From Tetrahymena elliotti 4EA (taxonomy: Eukaryota; Ciliophora; Oligohymenophorea; Hymenostomatida; Tetrahymenidae), in contig AFXF02001796.1 of assembly GCA_000231825.2 (NCBI GenBank), positions 169,707 through 233,706 on the forward strand: a DNA stretch of 64,000 bases, given 5' to 3'. Made by a program: the position numbers and the translations under genes. Below are positions 1-11,906 of this stretch, in pieces. Below the pieces are notes generated by a model. That model did not search any database and had not been told where the DNA came from. It worked only from the letters and a program-made list of their open reading frames with translations. Each line of letters begins with the position of its first letter. Position 1 is the stretch's first letter.

Positions 1-1
1 G

Positions 2-517
2 ACATAAATTGCACTAATTGTTAAGTATTATTAATTCATTTATTAGTAATAGTTTTTTGATAAATAAATTTTTGAATAGATTGATACAGATAGAAGCTCA
101 GTAAAATAAAAGAATAAAAAAAAATAAAATAATTATGTTGTGGATTCAGAAGGAAGTTATAATGATACTCCTAAAAAAAGAAAATAAATTGAATAATCAA
201 GTAACTAATATAAAATTTTAAAATATAATGATGAGTGGGAAGAAGCAGATAAATATGGATATTTTAAAGTATTTGTTTACTCATTTAATGTGCTTAAATC
301 TAAACTTGGAACATGTTAAAAAAGAAAAAGAGATCCTTAATAGATGTTCCCTCCAACAACATAACCTACTTAGTTAGGATTATCAGCTCATGAAATATCA
401 TAATAAAAAACAAATAATTAATCAGAATTAAAATCTCCAGATAAAATATACCGAAACTCAAGAACTGATAATGAAATAAATTATAATAAAGAAGGTATAA
501 AGCCTGAAGAACCTTGA
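2..517 (+). CDS. 3' end of an unrecognised protein gene (partial)
   Basis: An open frame with code 6 enters from the left edge and ends at TGA 515-517. The convincing part starts near position 135 and includes the readable stretches DEWEEADKYGYFKVFVYSF and NVLKSKLGTC, then a polar, proline- and glutamine-bearing tail ending IKPEEP. It is rich in Lys and Gln and basic in the middle (KKRKQ, QKRKRD). I do not recognise a domain. The first ~100 bases may be intron rather than exon, because such AT-rich sequence stays open by chance when TGA is the only stop. The start lies outside the window. Confidence 0.5.
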
Positions 518-1168
518 ATTATTTTTGAAAATAGTAAAATATTAAAATATTGCTAATAGTTTTAATAAAATAAATTAAGATGACTTAAAATTAATAATTA
601 TGAAATTAAAAAAATCTCTAAATTTAATTTATCTTTTGTAAAATATTTATAAAATTTGTTCTAGTTTTTATCTTTTCCTTAAATAATTTTATTCAAATAA
701 AAGAAGAGATATTTAATTCAATAAAGCTCTTAGTTTCTCACAGTTTACAAAAATTCAATTAATTAATACTGAATATAAATAAAAAGAGTAAGTTAAAGTT
801 AGAATAGATATTTTTGAATTAAATTGATAAAAGTAAACAATTAAAATCAAATAATTGCTGATCTTATTCAAAAATAAAATAAATTTAAATCAATTAAATT
901 GATAAAAGTAAACATTTTCAATCAAATAATTAATGATTAAAAATAATTCCATATTTTTAAAATAAAATAATGTTTAAATATTAAATCATTTTTTTGGAAC
1001 TTATTTCAACATTACAAATTCCAATTATTTGAGTAAATATTAATTAAATTTTTTTATTTTGTATAATTTTTATGATATTTGAGATAAAAAATATTACTTT
1101 AATTTCTATTATATTTTTTAAATGAATAGTTAATTTTAGGAGTATTTTTTAATTTATATTTTTATTAT
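518..1168. other. AT-rich spacer between convergent genes
   Basis: Very AT-rich sequence with long A and T runs. It lies between the 3' ends of a plus-strand and a minus-strand gene, so it should hold both 3' UTRs and terminators. A short direct repeat is visible: AAATTGATAAAAGTAAACA occurs near 820-840 and again near 896-914. Nothing else is recognised. Confidence 0.6.
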
Positions 1169-2652
1169 TCATAAAAATGATACAGAAAGTAATGAATTTC
1201 CTCTTTAAGCTTTTTATAAATTTGATTATTTGTATCTATCATGACGAATCATGAAGGAAACTTCATTTTCATTTAGAATTCTACTTCCACCTATAGAGCT
1301 TTATCTTTTTTTTCTATCCCTTTATTTAAATGAGGTTATTTTTAAATGAATGATTTTTAAAAATTTACTTATCATAAACATGCATTTTTTCTTTTGTTGA
1401 TGGATAAAGAAGAGCAACTAAAGGTGATCTAGCATTATATGATCCACAGGGAGTATTTTTAATAAACATAGGCTTTATTTCTGATTTTTCAACATTCATT
1501 TACAACTTTATATTTAAACTTTTAAAAAGTGAGATTATTCATTTATCTAAAATAAAATAAAATTGACTACTTTGGGACATTAAATCTTTGTTCTACTTTT
1601 TATATTATCTTTTCAGGATTTTCTTTTTTAAGGTCTCCGGCATCATTCATTTAAGGAAATTTTTTAATATATTCATCCACAATATGTCTTCTTTTTTACA
1701 TGTTGAAAGTATTTGTTCTAAATAATCTATTAATTTCTATTATAAAAGTAATATTTGAGCAAACATATTTTTTATGCATTTATTTTAATATTTTTTTAAA
1801 GCAATTTACCCTCTTTAACCTTCTTATAATCATGTCTATCAAAAAACTCTTCCATAATTCTCTCTAAAATATATATCATACTATCAAAAAAATTCTGATC
1901 TTTATTACGATCTCTAAGATTTCCCCAATGAAGAATTACAAGACTATATGAAATACTCTAATTATCATATTAAATATTTTAATTCTAAGCTGTTTATTTT
2001 AATAAATTTGTATACACATTCTTTAGCTTTTGAAGTAATTCTTTATATTTCTGAAGCTAACAGTTAAGGAGGAGCGTTAATCCTTTAAAACAAAAAATAT
2101 AAATAAATACAAATTAATAATGATGAAATTGAATACCTATCTTTAGCTTCCTCTTCTAAAATACTTTATTTTTTCTCTATTTTATTCAAATCCTTTTTAA
2201 AAATAAACCTAAGATATACTTAAATTCTATTTTTATAATATGTTTTACTGAGCAATAGTCATATATTGAAACTAACAGCCTTAAAAAATCTTTACTTTTG
2301 AGAAATATTTAAAATCTTCCTTAAATCATTAAATCTTTTTATTCTTTCTTTTCTTTTTTCATCTTAGCAAATTTTTCCTCTATTTATATACATGATTTTT
2401 ATTATTTTATTTATCATTTATCAAATCAAATAATGTTGTTGAAAGCATTTATTACTAATAACCTAAATAAACTTTTGCTCTAATTCAGTAAATTTTTCTT
2501 CAGGCCTTTTTATTTTAAAGTAAAGAAAGATGAGTAAAATAATTTTAAACTCTCTTTACATACTCACTTTGATTTGGATCATTTTTAACTTATGGTAAAT
2601 GAGAACTAAATGTTATTTTTCTCTAATAATTGATGATATTACTTTAGTTCAT
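1169..2652 (-). CDS. Possible PPP1R36-like protein, about 7 exons
   Basis: The minus-strand gene starts at ATG 2650-2652 (MNQSNIINYQ) and ends at TGA 1169-1171. Exons joined in frame give EEKFTELEQKFIQVIKEKF, a basic segment (AKMKKEKKEQKD), then FLRLLVSIYDYCS and a helical core that includes YSLVILHWGNLRDRN, FFDSMIYILERIMEEFF and EINRLFRTNTFN. The tail contains IKPMFIKNTPCGSYNARSPL and a final exon with GGSRILNENEVSF. The core spacing (YSxLxL, FFxxxYxxxxxxxxxFF, EIxRLFRTxxFN) resembles protein phosphatase 1 regulatory subunit 36 as I remember it. That is a pattern-based guess. Introns of about 50-70 nt with GTA...AG ends interrupt it; the joins near 1380 and 1560 are not fully settled. Confidence 0.5.
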
Positions 2653-3223
2653 TTAGTCAAATTAAACAACTATATTAATCAAATTATAAATTATACTTAA
2701 GAAAATCAAATTAAAAATTTTGTTAATTTTCGATCATTCAATAAATATCTTATAAAAGCTGAATATATTTAAGGACCTATTTAATCTAATTAAATATTTT
2801 CTTATGTCAATTAAAAAAAATACAGTTAATTAAAATTTTTTAGACATATTTACTTAAATTAAATAAAATATTTCAATTGATTTAAAATTATTCATAAATA
2901 ATTCATATTTCAAATGGCCTTAAAATTAAAAAGAAAGGATTCATTTATAATAATTGACAATGAGATTTGTGAAGCAAAGGTTAATTATCCTTTAAAGTAT
3001 ATGGTTGTTTTCAAATAGTATATTTAAAGAAATGATATGAAGTATTTGCTTAGAAATTATGAATTGGCATACATACTTCTTTAATAAGGAATGAAGAAAA
3101 AGAAAAAAGAAAGAGAGAGATTTTTAAAGAAATCTTGGAATAAAGGAAAAGAAGAAAATAATAAAAAAATAAAAATAAAAGAGCTAAGAAAAAGAAAATT
3201 TAGATACACAAAAAGGATTAGAA
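2653..3223. other. Divergent spacer upstream of two genes
   Basis: This region lies between the start of a minus-strand gene and a plus-strand gene. It carries an A/G-rich, lysine-coding-looking stretch (3080-3215) open in several frames. No frame has codon use like the strongly biased gene that follows. It should contain both promoters. Confidence 0.5.
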
Positions 3224-4433
3224 ATGAACGTCACTGGTATGGAATAATTACATTAAAATTTAGTTTTTAAAAAATGAAATCTAGTTTCAAATAAGTAAAA
3301 TTATTTTATAATAAAATGAATAGGTGGTGGTCTTACTCACGTCAAGTAATAAAATTGAAAATTTAGCACAAGTTTTAAAGAAAAACAAAATTCCATAGCT
3401 TATTTTTTAGGATGATTTGATGATTCAATCATAATTACTGCATTATTTATTTCTAAATCTTTTTAGAAAAATGACTAATGAGATTTCATACAAAGTCTAA
3501 TATAAACTAAAATATTGCCAAATAATTATCATGCTTCTTTAATTAATATTCTTTTCAATTAAATTTTATAGGGATTTCCATTCCGATGAAATGAGAGTTT
3601 TCAGAGGAGGTACTTTTTTTCGATATTTATTCATTGCCTTTTATTAATGAGTACATCCTTCTTCTACTCAACTTAGGATGAATTCATAAATTATTTTAAA
3701 TGAAACTTTTTAATTTAAATGTTTCTATTTAAATTTAGGTCTCAGACATATTGCTGATAAGCAAAGTAACTTAATCTACGGATCCGTCAACAGTTCTGTC
3801 AGATATTATCACGATAAGATGTCTTATGAAAGAGTAAATAATTATTTAAATTAACAATAGCAGCTTTTGATTACTTTAGACTATTTATATCTGCAATTTA
3901 ACTTAATGCTAAAATTATATTTGATAAAACAATTAGGGTTTTATTTAACACTCTAGATCTCCTTCTAACTAATTCATTAACTTCCACTTCATGCTCGGTG
4001 GTTTCAGAACCTACGTTCTTGAAAGATTCTTCAAGCAAGTCTGGTACAGAAGAAATATTAGAAACTTCTGGTTCCCCGTCTTACTTTCCTACACCTGTAA
4101 AAGATTCTTTTAATATCATAGCCTATATAGATAGCATGACATATTTAATAAAAACCATAAAATGATTTTTTCTATTATCAAAAAATATCAAAATAGCATA
4201 TTAGTATTTAAAATATAATTTGAGGTTAAAATTTTAGATAATATCTTTAAAGAAAAATTATTAAATAATTTAAATGAAATTAGTATAAAAAAGATATTTG
4301 AATTTGGATCTTAAATTTAATGATAATTATCAAAAAAAATATGTTAAATATTTTTATTTTTATAATAGCTGGTTGCATTACCATGAGAATGTACGACAAC
4401 AACTGTTACGATTACTTCTATTTCTCTGACTGA
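3224..4433 (+). CDS. Small, highly expressed ciliate protein, 130 residues, six exons (possible mitochondrial subunit)
   Basis: Exons 3224-3236, 3324-3345, 3572-3609, 3739-3833, 3937-4096 and 4369-4433 join in frame with GT...AG introns and total 393 nt. The protein begins MNVTGGGLTHVKDF, continues RVFRGGLRHIADKQSN, has an aromatic and basic middle (FMLGGFRTYVLERFFKQVWY, NFWFPVLLSYTSGC), and ends with an acidic aromatic tail (MYDNNCYDYFYFSD). Codon choice is strongly biased to TTC, AAC, GTC, CTC and AAG, the pattern of highly expressed Tetrahymena genes, and this bias fixed the frame across the tiny exons. No domain is recognised. The size, basic aromatic character and expression bias would suit a ciliate-specific subunit of a mitochondrial respiratory or ATP synthase complex; that is inference. 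The first two exons are only 13 and 22 nt. Confidence 0.7.
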
Positions 4434-5181
4434 TCTGTCTTAAGTTTGCAATTCTAAATTTTATTAATAAATAGATTGGGTTGCCTAAAAGATGATAAAG
4501 AAGTAGAAAATTAAAAAGGATAAACACTAATTTTAAAGTTCTAATTAAAAGTACTAGTTTTATGTGTGTATCTTTAAAAAGATTTTCTAAAATCATTCAT
4601 CCAATCGATAAACAAACTCTTCTTAAACAACTTTAAATTTGAATTTTAATACTTATCAAATAAAAATATTTAATGTCTTAAACACTAAAATAATTTAACT
4701 TTAAGATTTTATAGCAAGAGATAAAAGCAAGCTATCAAGATTATTAATTAAATTTTGTTTATTGTAACTATTTTGAGAGTTGCTAAATTTATTTATATAT
4801 GTATTTGAAATTGAAACGAAGTAGAGATATGAGTTGTATGTATCTGGTAAAACAATAATTAAGAAATGAAAATAGAATATGGTAATAAGGAACATATATC
4901 AAAAAGTAGAAACAAAAAGGTAAATTTAATCAAAATCTAAAAAGAATAAAATATCAGCATACAAAGTCAAACTATTAAGTGGAATAGAAGTAAATGAAAA
5001 AGAAGAAGATATTTTGATCAATCAATCATTAATTTATATCTAAAATTTTGGCACACGCTCAATAGAATATATATTTAAACATTATCAGAAAATTTTCAAT
5101 AACTCCTTATTTATAAAAAAAAAATAAATTTTTTAAAAGAATATCAATTTAAAATACAAATAATATTTCAAGTTCACAAAA
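4434..5181. other. AT-rich spacer
   Basis: No frame shows protein-like composition; the open stretches on the minus strand are chance. It should hold the 3' UTR of the upstream gene and the promoter of the TPR gene at 5182. Confidence 0.6.
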
Positions 5182-6183
5182 ATGGAAGAGTCTAAGGATG
5201 TATAGTTTTTCGATGTTGAGAGCTTCCCACCATAGAAATTATTTGAGCTCGCAGAAGAAAATTTTACTAAAGTTAATTATGCAGACGCTGAATACTACTA
5301 TTAAATTTGCATTTAAAAAGATCCTGAGTAAGAAGAAGCAATTTCTCAGTACGCTGAGTGCTTGAAGACTTAAGGAAAGTTTGAATAATCAATTTAAGTT
5401 TTGAAAGAAGCTATTGAACGTAAATTTAATAAAACTGGGTCTCATGGAGGAGATTACAAAAAGTATCTTTAATTAGCTGAATTAATGGATGGTGAAGAAA
5501 GTATAAAGCTTTATGAGCAAGGCATTAAGCTCATTCAAGAAGGTGTTATGAATGGTACTCTTAGTCATGAAAACAAAGATGTTAAAAGAGATTTAAGTGA
5601 AGCTTTTTCTGGACTTGCTGAAGTTTTTTAAACCGATTTCCTTCATTTAGCTGAGAGTGAACCTAGAGTTATTGAATGCATCTAAAAAGCAATGGAAGCT
5701 GATCCCACTGCCCTTGATGCTCATTTGTAATAAACTAACTATTATCTTAATAAAGAAAATGAAGAAGAGGCTAAAAAATCTATTAAAATTGTTATTGATG
5801 GTTTATTAGCTGTGAAAGAAGATGACGATAGTTATGATGACAGTTTTAAGTTAAATGCTGCTAAATTATGTGTAGAAGTTGGTGAATTTTCTCTTCCTAT
5901 TCCTATTTTAGAAACATTAGTATTATCAAATGATAGCAATTATGAAGCATATTACATGTTAGCATTTTGCCATTTCAAATCTTAAAATTACTATACAGCT
6001 CTTGAGTATACAGAATCCCTTTTAGCTAAAAAAGATTTATCAGAAGATGAAGAAATATTTACTGCTACTTAAGAACTAAAAGACGAATTAGATAAGTAAG
6101 ATTTCAACTAAGCAAAGGATGGAAATGAAATGGAAGGTTAAGAAGAAGGAGAAGATGAAGATTGGATGGACTTAGAATAGTGA
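5182..6183 (+). CDS. TPR protein, ACL4-like assembly chaperone of ribosomal protein L4
   Basis: A single exon encodes 333 residues, from ATG 5182 to TGA 6181-6183. The body is a helical array of tetratricopeptide-type repeats: LFELAEENFTKVNYADAEYY, then AISQYAECLKTQGKFEQSIQ, then AMEADPTALDAHLQ, and near the end AYYMLAFCHFKSQNYYTALE. An acidic tail follows, ending EDEDWMDLE. TPR repeats of this spacing plus a Trp-containing acidic C-terminus match the ACL4 family, the dedicated chaperone that holds ribosomal protein uL4 until it joins the pre-60S particle, so a cytosolic and nuclear role is expected. Length fits the family (yeast Acl4 is a little under 400). The gene is well isolated, with about 0.7 kb upstream and 1.2 kb downstream. 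The assignment to TPR is firm; ACL4 specifically is likely but rests on overall pattern. Confidence 0.7.
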
Positions 6184-7407
6184 GAATATGAATCTTAGTT
6201 ATCTAGTAATTATTATAAATTAAATTTAACATGCAATAAAATAATAAAGGGCATGGAAAATATAAAAAATAGTAGCAATTATCATTTTAAAAATAAATTA
6301 AATTATTGATAAATAAACAAAAAATTAGAAAGTAATAATAATACCCATCAAAAATTATAATATCATTATAAAATATTAATAATAAAAATGATAAAATTTA
6401 AAATTTAAAATTATTTTATGTATATGGTTTTTATTTTATTTTAGTTATAAAAATTTCTTATTAAGTAATTCAGTTGAGATAATTCATTCACCTATTATTA
6501 TTCATTATTCTATAGCTTTATTTTAATTTTAAAAAAAGAAATCATAGTTAAAAAAGTTAATGAGAATTCATTCATTATTCATTATTTTATTGTTTTATTT
6601 TCATTTATATTTTAGTTTAAAAACATAAACCAAAGTTAAAAAAGTTAATAATTAATATTTAAAACTTTTTATTCAGTTCTTGTTTATCTATTTCAACTTT
6701 TGATAAAAGCAAAAGTAAGACATTTAAATATAAAATTATTTGATTAGGCTTTTATTTTATTCAAGCAAAAAAAATGTTGTCCTGAAGAAATTCAGTAAAT
6801 CTTCTCAATTATTTATTTTTATTTTAATAATTTAAATGAAAACTAAAAAATAAACTATTCTTCTTAATTTAGTGTAAAGGTCATCACTTATTTTATTAAA
6901 GGTGTAATAGTAAGAGAAAAAATTATTGTGTTTAAATCGCTTTATCTTACTTATATTAATTTTTATAATTGATCATTCTATTAATTAATTTTGAATATTG
7001 TTTAAAGAGAGAAAATATGTTTATTTTTATTTTTCTAAAAAGAAGGAATATCTATTTATCTATTAATTATAGAAAGACTGAATATAGAATTTTTGTAAAA
7101 AATTGTCCAAGCAAGAAAATATTACTTTCTGTTTTAGAAAAATGCTCCTGAATATACTTTTGAAAAGCTTTCAGTTTTTATTTCAAAAGAGATTTGATAA
7201 AATTATCTTGCTTCATTTAGATTCTAGTAAATGTTACTATTAGACATTGTAAGTAGATATAATTATATTTTTCAACTTTGATGTTATTGAAATAACTTAC
7301 CAAATATTAAATTCAAGTGCACTAGAAAAAAAAGTGCAAATTCAAGAAAGTATTTAAATTTTTTTAATTGCAGAGAGATAAATAATTTAGTTTTGTAAGA
7401 AGAAATA
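6184..7407. other. Long AT-rich spacer
   Basis: No supported gene. Two similar short blocks occur at about 6480-6530 and 6560-6610 (ATTCATT...ATTATTC...TTTATTTT, then AAAAAAGTTAA), a local degenerate duplication. The open frame near 6969-7151 has AT-driven composition and is treated as chance. Confidence 0.55.
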
Positions 7408-10400
7408 ATGGATTTGAATACAAACAGTGTTAAAGAGCAAACTAATTTTACTCATGACCCAAAAATATAAACTTTTAAATATACCCCATACAATTAAAAC
7501 AGCAAGATTATGCCGGCTAAAATAATGTATCAAAAAGAGGCCGATGGTATAAATCATTAATATTAAGGAGATGTATTTGAGTCTCATATTGACTAAAAAA
7601 GAAAATTGGTACAATAATTTGAATCTTCTTCAAATTCTGTAGGTTAATAGTACTTTAAAATGAGCTTGGATTAATAAAGAGGAAATTAAATGAAAGAATA
7701 AAGACCTAAATAATCTTAAAGTAGCAAAAATTTACATAAATTCAATTAAAACTAATCATTATTAGAAGCTAGTTAAAGTAAAAACATCTTAAAAATAGTG
7801 GATGAACAAATGCACAATTAACAAAACACTTACACAACATAAATTATTAAAAAGAGTGCTAATATAGATTTTGATTTATCAAGATCTCTTAAAAATAATT
7901 TTAGTTAGATCAAAGATTCTGCTGCTTCAAATTTTCTCAAGAGAAAATCTGTTGCTGAATTCAAGAACAATAGTTAGCCCTAGTATGATAACTTATTATC
8001 TCCTTCAAATAGACCAAATTAGTAATTAATCTTAATTTATTATCCAAATATTAAAAAATTTTTTCATTTTAAGAGGTTTATTCTCTAAGGCAGCAGAATA
8101 AAGCTAGGCTAATTAATCAAGTAGAATCAGGCATTAAAGCTTAGATTTAAATCATAGATATTAAAACAATAATATCTAATTACCATCAATAGTAAATAAC
8201 AACAGCAATTCACCATCTATAGCTCAAAAGGTATTTTATAATTCAAATAATTAAGAGCAAAATACTAATAAATCTGATGGTAATAACCCTATACGATCAT
8301 CTTTTCTATCATATTTTAGCAACTAGGGAGAAACTGCTAATTCAACTCCTTCTAGTAATCTAAATAGGTAAAATTTGTACATGAAAGACTCTCTTCTATA
8401 ACAACTTGAACAAAAGCAGTTTTTGTAAATGTAGATGAATAATCAAGAAATAAGAGTTTCACCGAGTAATAATAAATTTTAATCAATTTTAGGTTAAAAT
8501 CAATCAAAACAAGAAGTTTATGATGCTATATTTAGTAAATATGAAAAAAGCTTTTAGTAGTAAGGAGATGAATACTTAAGTAATAGAAGAAAATCAAACT
8601 TACATAGTAGCAAGGTTTCTTTTTCAAACCCAAGTACTCCTCAAAATAGTAAATAAAATTTCAACAAATAAAACTAAAACTCTTAGTTCTATAAAATGAA
8701 CGCTTCTTAGTAATATGGTACTCCTAAAATAATTAATCATGAAATGTTTTAATTAGCTTAAGAAAAATTCACTTTTGATAATTATGATTCTCATTAAAAA
8801 CAAGGTCATAACTATTTATTATAACAATCAGAGAGCCCCAATCAATATCATAACAAACAGTAAGATAAAGATTAAAATAGCAGAGACAATTCTTTAAATA
8901 ATGGAAAATAAATAAATAAAAATAATACCAACAATAAAGAGCAAGTATCAAGTTTAACCAATTTTGGAAACTTGGCAGAAAGTACTAATCTAACATATAG
9001 TCCAAACCCATAAAATGCTAATAATTTATCAATTAAAATTGGAAATAATGAATATAATAATGATATAAAATCACCGAATCAATAAATTCAATCTATTACT
9101 TTAAAATAAATAACCTTAAAAGACTTTGAATAAATCAAGGAATAATGCTTGAATAATATCAGAAAAGAAATTTTTTCTGAGGATTATCATAAGCATTCCT
9201 TTGAGAATGCAGCTAATATGTCATGCAATTAGTAAATAGAAACTATAATAACATTTGTTTCTCTTTGTTTTGAAGAATTGCAATAGGATTTTTTTAAAAC
9301 ACAGGTAGACCATTCTAGTCCCTCATTTGTTAATTTTAAAGAAATAGAGACAACAAGTTATTTTTCTTTTAATCAACTTAGCATTTCTTCTATGAATCAT
9401 TGTGTTAATTGGCCTAAACTTTCTTTTTAGTATCCTCAAAAGTTTTGTCAAATGTTTGTAGAGAGGGTGACTTCTTTACTTGAATAAAATGATTTATTAA
9501 AAAAAAAGATCTAATATGTGAAAAAGTTGGTTTCTTATAACTTTAAGAAGTATTTCTGTTATAAAGATTTCTTGAATGAGATTAGAGGTCCTTAAAATAT
9601 TAGTATTATTATTGATAAAGTAATCAAAAATATTGAAAAAGTGTACAAATAAGAAAATATTGTAGACTATATATCAGATATAAAAACTTTTACCTTTTGT
9701 TTATTAGAAGGTGATTAAGCAGGCCTAGATAAAATAATTTCAAAGCATCTTATTCTTCCGAATTACAACAATAATGATTAATCTTAATTATAAGAGAATG
9801 AAACAGATTTATAAACTTAACATGAATAGAAAATTATATAAAATCAGCCCAGCAAATCTCAGGAAAATCTAGAGGGCAAAACTCATATCTCAATATCATA
9901 ATCAAGGTTATCTCATATCACAAGAATAAAAATAACAAAGAATAATATTTTTCATAAAGATAAAATTCCATCAGCAAAGTGGAAATTCAATCCTATAAAT
10001 ATGTTTGATATAAAAATAAGTATCTTTAACACACTCATAGAAGAAGAATTTGTTTCTAGCCAATCAATTATGAAAATTTTAGAATAAATTGAGACTTTGA
10101 GGTATGGGACCTTCAGATGCTTTTTTGGGAACGATGTTACTTTAAATTACCTCGAACATGTAAAAAACATACTAAATTTAGTTCCAGAGAATTAATTGCA
10201 TTAACTCCTCAATCATTCAGCCTTAGGAAGTGTTAAAAGAGATTATTAATTATTTTTTAATTAATTTTGTGAACTTATTTTTCTACAAAACAGCTCTACT
10301 TAAAGTCTTAAAGCTTTATGTAACAGTTAAAATATTAATTTAAATAATGAAAGTTTTTTCTTTCTTGAAAACCAAGTTAATTATGTTGTTAATGCAATGA

Positions 10401-10828
10401 AAATAATACCTTTATGCCAACGTAAAGACATAAAATTAAAATTAATGAAACTTAAAAGACTTCTTAACATAAGCGAGTCATTTGACCATGTTTATGATAA
10501 CATAATAGAAATAATCAATGATCTCTAAATATTTATTGATAAGCAGCTAGTTTAAAATAAACAGTTAACAGTGGAATAAATTAAATCTATTAAATATAAT
10601 TTTAAATATTTCTAGTATCTTCTTCATTCTGTTTTATGCACTGAAGGTGCTTTTTCAAATTACGACATGGGTTTTGCATTCTAAGACCATGAAGTAAAAG
10701 AAGATTCTTTAAATTTCTGGATTAAATCATTAAAAAGAGTACTTCAAAACCATCAAATAAAAAGTTAAGTTATTATTAATATAGAATAAATTCTGATTGA
10801 AATTATTTAAAGTAAAATATTTATATGA
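7408..10828 (+). CDS. Large N/Q-rich protein, first of three tandem paralogs
   Basis: Two exons (7408-8021 and 8074-10828, a 52 nt GTAATT...TTTAAG intron) encode 1122 residues ending at TGA 10826-10828. Residues 1 to about 580 are low complexity, rich in Asn, Gln and Ser with scattered SPS and TP motifs, and look disordered. The C-terminal half is helical: ERVTSLLEQNDLLKKKIQYV, IDKVIKNIEKVYKQENIV, then FDIKISIFNTLIEEEF leading into KILEQIETLRYGTFRCFFGN, and near the end DSLNFWIKSLKRVLQNHQ. The last two blocks recur in the genes at 11907 and 15429, so the three form a family. No known domain is recognised; a helical-repeat scaffold is possible. A degenerate copy of the gene's own 3' end lies just downstream (10909-11007). 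Confidence 0.75.
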
Positions 10829-11906
10829 TGATTCTTTTGTTTATAAATTTAGTAATCAATATTATCTCTATTGTTGACTTATCTTTAATTTTAAATACCT
10901 ATTCTTTAGGTGCTGAATTTTCTTTTAAATTACTCTTTAATTTTACATTCTAAAAGCTTGATGTAAAAGAAGATTATTTGCATTTTTTAAAATTAATTCA
11001 GTATTTATTATCTGTGTTTTTATAACAAAGTTGAAATCGCATTTCACTATCTCAAAATGATAAAATAAAAATTTGAAGTTATAATTGCTTTTGTTTTGAA
11101 AGAAAAATCTTAAGATGATTCATCATTTAAGTTTTTAAAATTTGCAATCCATAGAAATCTGTTTGAGTTGTTGTCTCTTTTAAAAGACAAAGGTATTACA
11201 AAAATACAGCATTAGTGTGTGGAAGATAAGTGAAAAGCTTAATAAATTTAAAATTTGTGGTTATAAAATCATAAATTTAAATGCAAAGCTAATTCGATTA
11301 AATTTAAGTATTTTTTTTATTTAAAAAAATTTTTTTTGATTAAATATTTAAATTTTTTTAGGTTACTTATTTTAACTAGAAAAATACTGAAAAATCATAT
11401 TATTTGATAAACCTCTGATTCTATTTGATTTTACTAAATTATTATCAATACTAGTTGTTTAGTCTTATTAATCTTATTTGCTTCTAATTTAATAATAAGT
11501 TGTTACCAAAATAATTGAATATATTAAAGCCATTTGAAATAAATATGCTACAACATAAGATAAGGTAAATAGACGAGCAAGGAAATGTTTAATTTGATTT
11601 TTAAAAATAAAAATCATCTGCAAGTTAAATATTTGGTGTTTCAAGCTCGACTGAAGTTGATTTGAAAGAGCTATACAAATTGAAGAGATATAAAAGCTTT
11701 TCTAACTAAAAATCATTGCATTAAAATAATGATGAACGCTTCAAGTATTTTTTTTAAAATTATATGTAGAATTTACTTTAATTTTTAAAAATAGTTCTCC
11801 TCAAAAATAAGGAATTTAAATTTTGATAAGATAGAATAATCCTCTTTAATAAGTAAGCTCAGCATAATTGGAGAGAGCTTAATAGTTCTACTCTAAAAAA
11901 AGAAGC
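10829..11906. other. Spacer between the first two paralogs
   Basis: AT-rich spacer. It holds a decayed copy of the preceding gene's 3' end (10909-11007, listed separately), then sequence in which I see no gene. The stretch just before 11907 is open in the frame of the next gene, so a start slightly further upstream cannot be excluded. Confidence 0.55.
10909..11007 (+). pseudogene. Relic of the 3' end of the 7408-10828 gene
   Basis: This stretch aligns by eye to 10647-10745 inside the upstream gene. Both start GGTGCT and share TTTTC, AATTAC, CATTCTAA and the block GTAAAAGAAGATT followed by TTT and ATTT at matching spacing. The copy carries small insertions and substitutions and no longer encodes the FWIKSLKRVL motif. 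It looks like a decayed tandem duplication of the gene's 3' end. Confidence 0.6.

Noticed and set aside
2914..3223. Open frame starting MALKLKRKDSF, followed by a Lys/Arg-rich stretch
   Set aside because: With TGA as the only stop such frames arise by chance in AT-rich DNA. Codon use differs from the adjacent gene, and the frame collapses into low complexity before merging with the 5' flank of the gene at 3224.
6969..7151. 60-codon ATG-started frame in a spacer
   Set aside because: Its composition follows the AT-rich background, it has no recognisable motif, and nothing nearby supports transcription.
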